Part shown: one piece after another, positions 47,361-55,070 of the stretch | Layout: each line of letters opens with the position of its first letter | How positions within the stretch are numbered: the stretch's first letter is position 1 | Source of the DNA: Thermodesulfobacteriota bacterium | GTDB lineage: Bacteria; Desulfobacterota; Desulfobacteria; Desulfobacterales; Desulfosudaceae | Direction of reading: 5' to 3' | Assembly: GCA_040753795.1 (NCBI GenBank) | Contig: JBFMDX010000001.1 | Coordinates: 248,001 to 312,000 of the forward strand | DNA length: 64,000 nucleotides | Position numbers and translations under genes: made by a program | Notes under the pieces: model-generated | The model's database searches: none | What the model was told of the DNA's origin: nothing | The model's input: the letters and a program-made list of their open reading frames with translations, nothing else

Positions 47361-47540
47361 AACAGGCATGGGGTGATTTTCCAAGCGACGTTGATTGTTT
47401 TCGGGAAAGAGATCATCAAAGGCCTGAACGTCGAAATTTCAAACTGTTTGAGGCCTTCAGGCCGAGTTTTTGAAATTTCAGCGAAGGCGTTTGATGATCC
47501 CCGAAAACGATCAGGAGCTGGAAATCACCTCATGCCTGTT
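47361..47540. repeat. Large palindromic repeat, copy B (180 bp, opposite orientation)
   Basis: Outer arms AACAGGCATGGGGTGATTTT (47361-47380) and the complementary GGAAATCACCTCATGCCTGT stretch ending at 47540. Inner core is the reverse-oriented relative of copies A and C (GAAATTTC, AAACTGTTTGAGGCCT, GAAATTTCAGCGAAGG). It touches the activase stop codon (47539-47541) and may also act as its terminator. Confidence 0.8.
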
Positions 47541-48465
47541 AAACCTTTATACCGTAACCGTTAAATATTTCCTTGCACCGAGCTACAGCGTCCGCCGGCA
47601 TGAACTTGGTCATGGCCGCGTCGCTCCGGCAGGAATTGTCGCAGCCGATCTTGTCGGTCTTCTCGTGCCAGAGGGGGTTGTAGGCCAGCAGGGCCGATTC
47701 CTTCACTCCCAGTCGGCTCAAATACCTGGCGATGGCCGTCAGGTTATCCTCACCGTCGGTAATCCCCGGAATCAGCGGCGTGCGGGGCAGCAGCGTCTTA
47801 CCGTCGGCGGCTGTGACGTTTAAAAGCGTTTCGAAGTTTTCCAGAATTTTTTTGTTGGAAACGCCGCAATACTGCCGATGCGACTGGTCGTCATAAATTT
47901 TGATGTCAAAATAGACGGCGTCCAGGCGCGGGTAAAGCAGGTCCATGAAGCGGTCAAAATCAAATAACCCGCAGGTCTCCAGCAGGGTGTGGATGTTTTC
48001 TTTTTTCAATGCGGCCAGCAGTTCCCCGGCAAATTCGGCAAATAGCGTCGGCTCGCCGCCGGACAGGGTGACCCCGCCGCCGGAAGCCTTGAAAAAGGGC
48101 TTGTCCGGAAGGACTTTCTCCAGAACCCGGGTCACGGTCAGGCTTTGCCCCACCCGGCTCAAGGCGCCGGACGGACAGGCGTCGGCGCATAGAAAGCAGA
48201 GGGTGCAGCGCTTACGGTCGATGTATCCCGGGTTGTCTAAAGACAGCGCTTTTTCCGGGCAGCTCTTGCGGCAGGTGCCGCAGTCAACGCAGGCCTTGGG
48301 GTCAAAAGATATTTCCGGTCCCGGCTTTTTGCTTTCCGGGTTGTGGCACCAGACGCAGGACAGGGGGCAGCCCTTGAAAAACACCACCGAACGGATACCC
48401 GGTCCGTCATCCAGACTGTTGCCCTTGATTTCCAGGATCAGCGGCGTTCTGCTTTCCGGAGTCAT
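47539..48465 (-). CDS. Glycyl radical enzyme activating enzyme (radical SAM)
   Basis: 308 residues from ATG 48465 (MTPESRTPLILEIKGNS), chosen because AAAGGA lies 6-7 bp upstream; the ATG at 48480 overlaps the enzyme stop. N-terminal SAM cluster motif CPLSCVWC, then two ferredoxin sets (CVDCGTCRKSCP and CTLCFLCADACP), GGGVTLSGGEP, and the TIM-barrel DAVYFDIKIYD. This is the three-cluster activase type of dehydratase/lyase glycyl radical enzymes. It cleaves SAM to make 5'-deoxyadenosyl radical and abstracts H from Gly967 of the adjacent enzyme. Same transcript as that enzyme, nearly overlapping. Copy B of the repeat touches its 3' end. Confidence 0.93.
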   Translation of the reverse strand: MTPESRTPLILEIKGNSLDDGPGIRSVVFFKGCPLSCVWCHNPESKKPGPEISFDPKACVDCGTCRKSCPEKALSLDNPGYIDRKRCTLCFLCADACPSGALSRVGQSLTVTRVLEKVLPDKPFFKASGGGVTLSGGEPTLFAEFAGELLAALKKENIHTLLETCGLFDFDRFMDLLYPRLDAVYFDIKIYDDQSHRQYCGVSNKKILENFETLLNVTAADGKTLLPRTPLIPGITDGEDNLTAIARYLSRLGVKESALLAYNPLWHEKTDKIGCDNSCRSDAAMTKFMPADAVARCKEIFNGYGIKV

Positions 48466-48479
48466 GGAATGTCCTTTCA

Positions 48480-51455
48480 TTAAACGCCGAATTCGGCCCG
48501 TTCGATCAGTTCCATTTGCATGTCGCGGTTGAGCGTCACGAAATAGGCGTTGTACCCGGAAATACGCACCAGCAGGTTCTGGTATTTTTCCGGATGGGCC
48601 ATGGCGTCGCGCAGGGTGGCCGACGAAACCACGTTGAACTGCACCTGCATGCCGCCCAGGTCACTGTAGGCTTTGGCATAGGAGTAAATATTGTCCACCG
48701 CTTTTTCGTGGCTGTCGCCTGGAGCCGGAACGATCTTGACGTTGAAGGCGATATTGTTGTTCATGCTGGCCGGGTCCAGGCAGGAAACGTCGCGGATGTT
48801 GTCCAGGATGCTCTTGGAGGCGTGGGCTTCCGGTGTCAGGCCCGGCGTGAACGGCTTGCCGGCCAGCCGGCCGGAAGGCAGGGCGCCGGTCAGGGTGCCG
48901 AAGGCCACGTGGTTGGACATGGACCAGAACCCGGCCGTGTACCGGCCGCCGCGGTAGTTGGTGTGCGACCAGAAGATATCGTGGGCCAGGCGGGTGACCC
49001 GGTTGGCCACGGTCAGGGCTTCGGCATTGCCGGAGCCGAACAGGGGCACCCGGGTCCGGGCCATGGCGGCCAGGTCCGGCCGGCCCTCAAAATTGCTTCG
49101 CACCGCCGCCAGCAGTTCGGGGAAGGCGATCTTTTTTTCCTCAAAGACCAGTTTTTTAATGACCATGAGCGAGTCGGTGATATCGGCCAGGCCGATGCAG
49201 GCCGTGCCCGAGGAGTTGTACTGGGCCCCGCCGCGGGTCACGTCCCGGCCGCTGTTGAGCGGTCCCTCAATGAGAGCCGAAATGTAGGGCGTGGGCCGGA
49301 TGGCCTGGTGGGCCTCGCCCAGCAGGTTGTTGTACTGGCAGGACTGGTCGGCCAGGAAGGCCAGTTGCTCGGCAAAGGCCTTGTAAAAGGATTCAAAGTC
49401 GGCAAAGGTCCCGGCCGTGATGTCCCCGGTCTTCGGTCCCAGGTCCCAGCGCATGAGGGGGTGATAGCCGTTGTGCAGGGCCATTTCCAGGGCCGCCACC
49501 ATGTTGAACATCATGCAGTTGGTGTGGCCGATGTGACGGCCGGACAGAGTCGGCTCCACGCAGCCCGTGGCCGACCAGTCCCGCAGATGCTCGATGGGGT
49601 AGTTGAACTCGGCCAGGGAGGCCATGACCGTCTCGTCATTGTGGATGGAGGGCGTGGCGGTGGTGTTGAGGTTGACCTCGCACAGGCGCCGCAGGTAGGC
49701 GTCGCTGTTCTTTTTATCGTTGTAGCGGGCGTTGACGTTGGGGTCGCGGATGCAGAGCATCTCGGTCACTTTCAAAAAAATATAGGTCATGTCGTTGACC
49801 GCGTCCTCGCCTTCGGGCGTGACCCCGCCCAGGGTAATGGCCTGGTCCGAGGAACTGCCGCCGAACAGGTAGTTGCCGATGTCCGGGATCAGGGGCAGGT
49901 GATCGGTGCAGCGCATGTAGAAACAACCGATCAGTTCGATGGCGTGGCGGATGTAGTCCCGTCGTTCCCGCTCGCCGGGAATTTTTTCCAGGTCGGCCGT
50001 GAAATAGGGCTGGAGCCACTGGTCCAGCCGGCCCAGGGAGAAACCGGCGTTGGTGTTTTCCATGTGCACGCCTACCCACAGGATCCACATGGCGTTGACG
50101 GCCTCGTCCAGGGTGGCGCAGGGATGCTCAGGTACGCGGGCGCAGATGGCGGTCAGCTTTTCCAGCTCTTTTTTACGGACCGGATCCCGTTCCTGTTCCG
50201 CTTCCTTTTTAGCCTGAAGAGAGAGATTGCGGGCATAGGCGTTGATGCCCTGAAGACAGAGCTTCATGGCCGCCAGGGTGTCGTGCTTCTGCTGCTCGGT
50301 CCCGGGTGTCGCCTCCAGTTCCCGGTCGATCCCGGCCATGATGCCGGACGTGCCCAGGGACAGCACTTTGGGGTAGTTGATGATGGAGTGGGACAGGGCC
50401 ACGGTCTTCCACAGGAAGCAGGCGGCAAAGCGCTCGTCCAGTTTCTGGCATAAGGGATAATCCCTGTTTTCCCGGACCCATTCCCGGAAGTTCCGGTGGA
50501 CCCAGAAGGGAAAGACCTTGTGGTGCAGGACTTCGATGGTCTCCGGGTCCACGTCGTAGGGGTTGAGCGGCCGGAACGGCGCGGTGATCAGCTCGCCCCA
50601 GATCATGGTGCCGTGGGCGTCCGGGTAAAGCACCACGCCCACTTCCCGGGCGGTGGTAGTGCCGGCCACCAGGTCGTTTTTGCGGATAATGGGCCGGCGG
50701 TTTTCCATCAGGTACTTGAAAGCCCCGGCCTGGCGTAATTCCGGCACCCAGGGCCGTCCGTCCGTCCGGGTTTCAAAGCCGTTTTCCCGAAACCACTCGG
50801 TCAGCAGCAGGGGCCGTTCGTGGCAGATGGCGGCCCGTTCGGCCAGGTGGATATTGAGAAAGTTTTTTAACCGGGGAAAGTCCTCCAGCCGGAACTCGGG
50901 CAGGTAGGGATCATCCAGAAAACGGACGCCCGGGTCTTTGGCGTTGGAAGACAGCATCATGGTCTGGCGGGCTTTAAGGCTCGCTTCAGCGGCCGGAGCG
51001 CGGTCGTAGTCCCGGTGCTGCTGCCGGGTTTCTTTTTTCAACTGGCGGATCTGGGAACCCTTGAGCAGCAGGGAGAGATAGAAGTTGAAAAGCTGGAGAT
51101 ACCCCAGGTTGCCGCGGGTGACCATGCGGTTTTCCATCAGGGTCAGCATCAGTTCGTTGGGCGGCCGCGTGGCCGCTTCTTTAAGCACGGACTCATCGGC
51201 GAAGATGAGCTGGGCGTCGGGGTTTTCCGGCCATGTTTTCAGCACCCGGACCCGGCCGTCCTCAAAGCGCAGGGCCTGGCGGACGCTGTTGTTTTCCGTG
51301 CGGATGCCGAAGGTGAAGTTGATCGGCCCGAAATCGGATTTCAGGTAGCGGTTAAGGGAAGGGCGGTGGTTAAAGTTGAAGGCGAAGAACCGCAGGAACA
51401 GGTTGGCAATGGTGTTGGTGATGCCGGTCTTGTTTGTTTTATCGGCGTTATTCAT
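48480..51455 (-). CDS. Glycyl radical enzyme (CxE class) with N-terminal SCP2-like domain
   Basis: 991 residues, about 150 longer than typical members. Residues ~45-135 (FTFGIRTENN ... DAQLIFADESVLKEA ... MENRMVTRGNLGYLQLFNFYLSLL) have the SCP2 sterol-carrier pattern; this domain is not normal in the family (inference). From ~190 onward is the PFL-like barrel: HMENTNAGFSLGRLDQWLQP, active Cys632 and Glu634 in SATGCVEP, C-terminal RISGYNAYF with radical Gly967 (Cys-Gly spacing 335, close to CutC and glycerol dehydratase). CVEP and spacing put it with dehydratases/C-N, C-S lyases rather than PFL (CC) or alkylsuccinate synthases. Substrate unknown; the lipid-type domain and TetR neighbour suggest a hydrophobic one. 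SD GGGGAG 7 bp before ATG. Oxygen-sensitive, cytosolic. Confidence 0.93.
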   Translation of the reverse strand: MNNADKTNKTGITNTIANLFLRFFAFNFNHRPSLNRYLKSDFGPINFTFGIRTENNSVRQALRFEDGRVRVLKTWPENPDAQLIFADESVLKEAATRPPNELMLTLMENRMVTRGNLGYLQLFNFYLSLLLKGSQIRQLKKETRQQHRDYDRAPAAEASLKARQTMMLSSNAKDPGVRFLDDPYLPEFRLEDFPRLKNFLNIHLAERAAICHERPLLLTEWFRENGFETRTDGRPWVPELRQAGAFKYLMENRRPIIRKNDLVAGTTTAREVGVVLYPDAHGTMIWGELITAPFRPLNPYDVDPETIEVLHHKVFPFWVHRNFREWVRENRDYPLCQKLDERFAACFLWKTVALSHSIINYPKVLSLGTSGIMAGIDRELEATPGTEQQKHDTLAAMKLCLQGINAYARNLSLQAKKEAEQERDPVRKKELEKLTAICARVPEHPCATLDEAVNAMWILWVGVHMENTNAGFSLGRLDQWLQPYFTADLEKIPGERERRDYIRHAIELIGCFYMRCTDHLPLIPDIGNYLFGGSSSDQAITLGGVTPEGEDAVNDMTYIFLKVTEMLCIRDPNVNARYNDKKNSDAYLRRLCEVNLNTTATPSIHNDETVMASLAEFNYPIEHLRDWSATGCVEPTLSGRHIGHTNCMMFNMVAALEMALHNGYHPLMRWDLGPKTGDITAGTFADFESFYKAFAEQLAFLADQSCQYNNLLGEAHQAIRPTPYISALIEGPLNSGRDVTRGGAQYNSSGTACIGLADITDSLMVIKKLVFEEKKIAFPELLAAVRSNFEGRPDLAAMARTRVPLFGSGNAEALTVANRVTRLAHDIFWSHTNYRGGRYTAGFWSMSNHVAFGTLTGALPSGRLAGKPFTPGLTPEAHASKSILDNIRDVSCLDPASMNNNIAFNVKIVPAPGDSHEKAVDNIYSYAKAYSDLGGMQVQFNVVSSATLRDAMAHPEKYQNLLVRISGYNAYFVTLNRDMQMELIERAEFGV

Positions 51456-51499
51456 AGCATATCTCCCCGCTCATGGTGGTGTAACGTGGAACATATCGG

Positions 51500-51677
51500 T
51501 TCGGCCAAAAGCCGGTTTTATTCGCAACGTGATTATTTCGGGCGGTCACGCCGTCCTTCGCTAAACTTCTCGAACTCGGGCTTCGCTCTCGGACAGCGAG
51601 AAGTTTTTTACGCGAAGGCCCCCGTGACCTTTGTCCCGAAATAATCAAATATTGCTCATAAAAGGCTTTTGGCCGGA
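51500..51677. repeat. Large palindromic repeat, copy C (178 bp)
   Basis: Outer arms TCGGCCAAAAGCC (51501-51513) and GGCTTTTGGCCGGA (51664-51677). Core shared almost word for word with copy A: CCTTCGCTAAACTTCTCG, ACTCGGGCTTCGCTCTCGG and CGAGAAGTTTTTTACGCGAAGG. It fills most of the 311 bp gap 51456-51766 between tetR and the glycyl radical enzyme; the rest (51678-51766) shows no gene. Confidence 0.85.
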
Positions 51678-51766
51678 TGGCCGTGCTTGAATGCTTTTCC
51701 GTTATGTTGTCGGCTTTTGATAAAGTCATTATTGATGGCTTCGTAACGAGTCCTGACATCTTCACC

Positions 51767-52456
51767 CTATCCAGGCATCAGGGCCGACAGGGGTTCTCCC
51801 CGGTCGAACCGTTCTTTTATCTGGATCAGTTCAGCGATCATTCCCTGGATCCGTTTGCCGACAAAGGCCTCGACGTCGCCGATCACCTCGTGGAACAGGC
51901 GGCTGTTGTGCAGGGTGATCAGGCCGTGCAGATCGGACCAGTAGCGGATGACCGCGTACTGGACAAAGTCGGCCTTCTGTCCGTTGCCCGGGCCGAGGAA
52001 AGCGGTGACCGGCCGGACGAACAGGTCAAGGCACTGCAGGGCGGTCTGTTTTTCAAAGTGGGCGGTGGCCTCCATGGGTGTGCCGACATAGTCCAAGTAC
52101 TTGGGCGTACGCAGGTTGAACATGAGGTCATAGTAGCCGGAATAGGTCAGCCCGAAATCGACATAAGCGCGGATCATGGCGCCGAACTGCTCTTCCATGT
52201 TATCGGCAAAGCGGTCGGACTCTTTTTTCAGCATGGCGTGCAGGGTTTCAAACCCCCGCACGCGAATCATCAAGTTGAGTTCGTCCTTGTTGGTGTAATA
52301 GTTGTAAATGGTGGTGGCGGTGACGTCCAGCCGCGAGGCGATCTTGCGGATGCTCAGGTTGGCGAACCCTTCCTTTAATATAATGTCCAGGGCGATGTCC
52401 AGAATCCGGTTCCGGAATTTTTCCACCTCTTCCCTGGCCATGGGTGCTTTGGGCAT
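51767..52456 (-). CDS. TetR-family transcriptional regulator
   Basis: 229 residues. N-terminal HTH (about residues 15-60): RILDIALDIILKEGFANLSIRKIASRLDVTATTIYNYYTNKDEL. The C-terminal ligand/dimer domain (about 70-229) is helical with aromatic residues (GYYDLMFNLRTPKYLDY), compatible with an acyl or hydrophobic ligand but unassigned. The start at 52456 has GGAG upstream. It is upstream of the glycyl radical enzyme on the same strand and is the obvious candidate local regulator; tandem operators sit at its own promoter. Confidence 0.93.
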   Translation of the reverse strand: MPKAPMAREEVEKFRNRILDIALDIILKEGFANLSIRKIASRLDVTATTIYNYYTNKDELNLMIRVRGFETLHAMLKKESDRFADNMEEQFGAMIRAYVDFGLTYSGYYDLMFNLRTPKYLDYVGTPMEATAHFEKQTALQCLDLFVRPVTAFLGPGNGQKADFVQYAVIRYWSDLHGLITLHNSRLFHEVIGDVEAFVGKRIQGMIAELIQIKERFDRGEPLSALMPG

Positions 52457-52470
52457 GATCGCTCCTCGTT

Positions 52471-52512
52471 AAAATAACAATGTTATATTAACACTGTTAT
52501 TTTAAAAGTCAA
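52471..52512 (-). promoter_or_regulatory. tetR promoter with tandem TetR operators
   Basis: Minus-strand -35 TTGACT (52512-52507) and -10 TAATAT (52490-52485), 16 bp spacer. Two 11 bp palindromes, TAACAATGTTA (52475-52485) and TAACACTGTTA (52489-52499), flank and overlap the -10. A larger palindrome AAAATAACA ... TGTTATTTT (52471-52503) encloses both. This is a classic autorepression layout. Confidence 0.72.
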
Positions 52513-52626
52513 GACAATTTTCCGATACGTTTTATAATGTATAAATCATTATGCGCGTACGAATTCATTCTTTTCATAAATCGCTTGTGATTAATCAAAG
52601 TTATAGATAAATATGCAACCGGGGGG

Positions 52627-53121
52627 ATGAAGACGAGATTTCAATATAATTATAATGTTATGCTTTGTACTATGAGCGACGATTTTAAAGTATACGCACC
52701 AAAATGGTTGTGGGGTCTATTAATTGTAGCTACGGTTATGGCTTGGACCTCACTATATTTTGTTGTCACCGATCCCGAGCCGTTGATTGTCAACGGCACA
52801 GGGATCAATTGGGTAGATACGGGAATTGCCGTACTTTTTTTTAGCCCATTAATTATTGGACCGGTTTAAGCGTTTCATCGGTTTTCGACTCAACTTCTCA
52901 TAACGAATGGTTCAATCGATGTGCGCAAAATCTATAGCAAAAGGATAAAACGATATAGTGTCCATGACGTTATCGAAACTAAACTTAGAGGTGAAAAATA
53001 TCATAAAGATACTCTTCGGATAATATTTTCAGATGGAAACAAATTAACGGTTGAAAAGTTCTTTGCTAATTTTGATAAAATGAAAATTTATTTAAGGAAT
53101 AAAAGCAAATTGGAAAAATGA
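52627..53121 (+). pseudogene. Small membrane protein gene interrupted by an in-frame TAA
   Basis: Two short frames, 52627-52869 (80 aa) and 52921-53121, are in the same reading frame and separated only by TAA at 52867-52869; codons 52870-52920 are open. Read through, the product is a ~164-residue protein: two N-terminal TM segments (WGLLIVATVMAWTSLYFVV; TGIAVLFFSPLIIGPV) followed by a soluble PH/GRAM-like stretch (ITNGSIDVRKIYSKRIKRYSVHDVIETKLRG, LRIIFSDGNKLTVEKFF). The second half has no plausible independent Shine-Dalgarno (GTG 52921). Base composition is much more AT-rich than its neighbours. Best read as a decayed, recently acquired gene; sequencing error is an alternative. Confidence 0.7.
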
Positions 53122-53189
53122 GCATAACAATTCACTGGTGCTGACCCGGCCAAAAAACGGCCGGGCCGCACAGTTCAATCGTTATTTGT
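53122..53189. other. attC-like recombination site (lone cassette candidate)
   Basis: Directly after the stop at 53119-53121 there is an imperfect inverted structure: ATAAC at 53124-53128, GGTGCTGA, stem CCCGGCC (53145-53151), loop AAAAAAC, GGCCGGG (53159-53165), GCCGCAC, then GTTAT at 53181-53185. The layout R''-L''-loop-L'-R' with AAC/GTT ends and placement just after a stop codon is that of integron gene cassettes. The outer boxes deviate from RYYYAAC/GTTRRRY, and no integrase is in the window. A 10 bp reverse copy of its end (ACAAATAACG) occurs at 53345-53354. Confidence 0.4.
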
Positions 53190-53534
53190 AAATAAATGAA
53201 TAACGGATTCGAATTACTTGATACGGCTGATGGGTTTGCACGAATTACCACCTTCAGTAAAAAAAAACGTGGTGGGTGAGCGTTCTTTTAATGTTTAGGT
53301 ATGGTTTCATTCGTTGGGGCATCTACTTTGTAAAACCGCAGACAACAAATAACGTCGCAGGCGCGACGGTACGGACTGGCAGCGGCCTGAGCTCAAACGG
53401 CCAAAGGCTTACACAGGCCGGGCAGGGTTGGCGTGTCTGACGACATCATTGATTGCCCGGGACACAGATAATGCCATGCTTTTTGATTGAGCGGAATAAA
53501 TAAACCATTAAACAAGACAAAGAGGAGGAGACCC
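53190..53534. other. Gene-free AT-rich stretch before hisF
   Basis: About 345 bp without a convincing gene. It holds a 27-codon open frame (53196-53279, beginning MNNGFELLDTADG) that ends just after a run of nine A and could be a decayed gene start. It also holds the inverted copy of the attC-like end (53345-53354) and GTCGC/GCGAC hairpin arms (53354-53367). No good promoter for hisF was found. Confidence 0.5.
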
Positions 53535-54296
53535 TTGGAGCCGGTAATTAAAATCATGCCTTGTCTGGACATGCGGAACGGACGGGTTGTCAAAGGCGTT
53601 CATTTCGTGGATATCCGAGACGCCGGCGATCCGGTCGAATGCGCCCGAGCGTATTGTGAGGCCGGCGCAGACGAACTGGCGCTTCTGGATATCACCGCCA
53701 CGGTGGAAGGACGTGCCACCATGCTTGACGTGGTCAAACGCGTGGCCGAAGCCACCACCGTGCCCTTCACCGTCGGCGGCGGCATATCTGATGTAAAATC
53801 GGCCGAGTTAGTGCTCAGCGCGGGGGCCGACAAAGTATCGACCAGCAGTGCCGCCTTTCGGAAGCCTGAACTGATAAAGGAAATGGTGAAAGAACTGGGG
53901 GCCGGGAAGGTGACGGTAGCCATTGATGTGGATCAGAATGCGGCCATGCCTTCAGGCTATGAAGTGTATGTTGATGGCGGACGGACAGCCACCGGCGCGG
54001 ACGCGATCGAATGGGCAAAACGGGTTGACGGTTACGGCGTTCCGGTTATTTTGCCGACAAGCAAAGCGGGTGACGGCGCGCGGACCGGTTATGATCTGCC
54101 GGTGATCAGCGCCATCAAAAAGGCGGTGTCGGCCGAAGTGGTGGCTTCCGGTGGGGCAGGGGAACTGGTCCATTTCCACCAGGCGGTTGAAGCCGGCGCG
54201 ACAATCCTCCTGGCCGCGTCTGTGTTTCATTTTGGAATCATTGGGATTGGGGATCTGAAAAACTACCTGCGTGGCCGGGGGGTTGCTATCCGCTGA
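53535..54296 (+). CDS. hisF: Imidazole glycerol phosphate synthase subunit HisF
   Basis: Cyclase subunit that forms IGP and AICAR in histidine synthesis. 253 residues from TTG 53535, preceded by GAGGAGGAG; this start gives the canonical length, and upstream starts do not. Asp12 (IMPCLDM) and the second catalytic Asp in VAIDVDQ are present, with TVGGGIS and the C-terminal VASGGAGELVHFHQAVEAGATILLAASVFHFG. The usual LLTSMDxDGT loop is replaced by ILPTSKAGDGARTGYD, a subgroup variant. No other his gene is adjacent, unlike typical his operons; it sits beside the cassette-like region. Confidence 0.9.
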   Translation: MEPVIKIMPCLDMRNGRVVKGVHFVDIRDAGDPVECARAYCEAGADELALLDITATVEGRATMLDVVKRVAEATTVPFTVGGGISDVKSAELVLSAGADKVSTSSAAFRKPELIKEMVKELGAGKVTVAIDVDQNAAMPSGYEVYVDGGRTATGADAIEWAKRVDGYGVPVILPTSKAGDGARTGYDLPVISAIKKAVSAEVVASGGAGELVHFHQAVEAGATILLAASVFHFGIIGIGDLKNYLRGRGVAIR

Positions 54297-54324
54297 AATT
54301 TCCTTCAGGCAAGGGTGGTGCAAC

Positions 54325-54993
54325 ATGCTTAAGAAAATAGCAAAAAAACTTCAGGTCGTGACGGGTGTCTGCCACACCGTTGACCCTTCACGGTTCAGAG
54401 ACCCGCTCGCCATGGAGACCGAATGGACCCCGGCAGTCAGCGGCGGCGCCTCGTTCGGAACGCACAAGCTGGTCAAGGTCGGTTCGGATCGCATGGAATT
54501 CCGGGCAACGGGGGGCGCCAGGCTGTTCAGTTTTGCGTTTATCCTGATCGGGGCGGGAGTGCTGATCGGCTTCCTGGTGGCCGGGATGTCGACGGGCGGT
54601 ATGGCGTTCAATCCGGGAGCCATATTGCCGGCAGGCTTGGGCCTTGTTTTTATCTGTCTGGGCGTCTACCTGCTGCACCAGGGAACTATCCCGATTGTCT
54701 TTGACCGGCGTCTGGGTTTTTTCTGGAAGGGCCGGGAGGCGCCCAACGAGGTCGTGGACTGGAAGAATATCAAATGCTGCGCGAAGATGGACAACATCCA
54801 CGCGCTGCAGCTGATTTTTGAATACTGCCGGGGGAACAAGAGCTCTTACTACAGTTACGAGTTGAATCTTGTTCTCAAAGACGGCCGGCGAATCAATGTG
54901 GTTGATCACGGCAACCGGAACCGGCTGAAGGAAGATGCCGCGATGCTTTCCGGGTTTCTGGAAAAACCCGTCTGGGATGCCATAACCGTGTGA
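54325..54993 (+). CDS. Two-TM membrane protein of unknown function
   Basis: 222 residues from ATG 54325. N-terminal soluble region (1-66), TM segments at about 67-87 (LFSFAFILIGAGVLIGFLVAG) and 98-118, then a C-terminal soluble domain of ~100 residues (PIVFDRRLGFFWKG ... VVDWKNIKCCAKMDNIHALQLIFEYC ... ELNLVLKDGRRINVVDHG) with a PH-like beta pattern. I do not recognise a named family. Starts 28 bp after hisF and could be cotranscribed with it. Confidence 0.7.
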   Translation: MLKKIAKKLQVVTGVCHTVDPSRFRDPLAMETEWTPAVSGGASFGTHKLVKVGSDRMEFRATGGARLFSFAFILIGAGVLIGFLVAGMSTGGMAFNPGAILPAGLGLVFICLGVYLLHQGTIPIVFDRRLGFFWKGREAPNEVVDWKNIKCCAKMDNIHALQLIFEYCRGNKSSYYSYELNLVLKDGRRINVVDHGNRNRLKEDAAMLSGFLEKPVWDAITV

Positions 54994-55070
54994 TTGGCAG
55001 GGGCGGAGCAGACGAATCCGCCGGGCAACGGAGCATGCGTCTGTAGCATTATCGATAACGGAGGATTCTC

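Noticed and set aside
48516-50453. 645-codon open frame on the plus strand opposite the glycyl radical enzyme
   Set aside because: High-GC antisense shadow; the minus-strand frame has all catalytic motifs and the antisense product has no recognisable fold and odd G/V/Q-rich composition.
51015-51644. 209-codon plus-strand frame spanning the enzyme 5' end and repeat copy C
   Set aside because: Half is antisense to the glycyl radical enzyme, half is repeat sequence.
53196-53279. 27-codon open frame ending after a nine-A run
   Set aside because: Too short, no Shine-Dalgarno and no clear continuation in other frames; kept only as a possible remnant.
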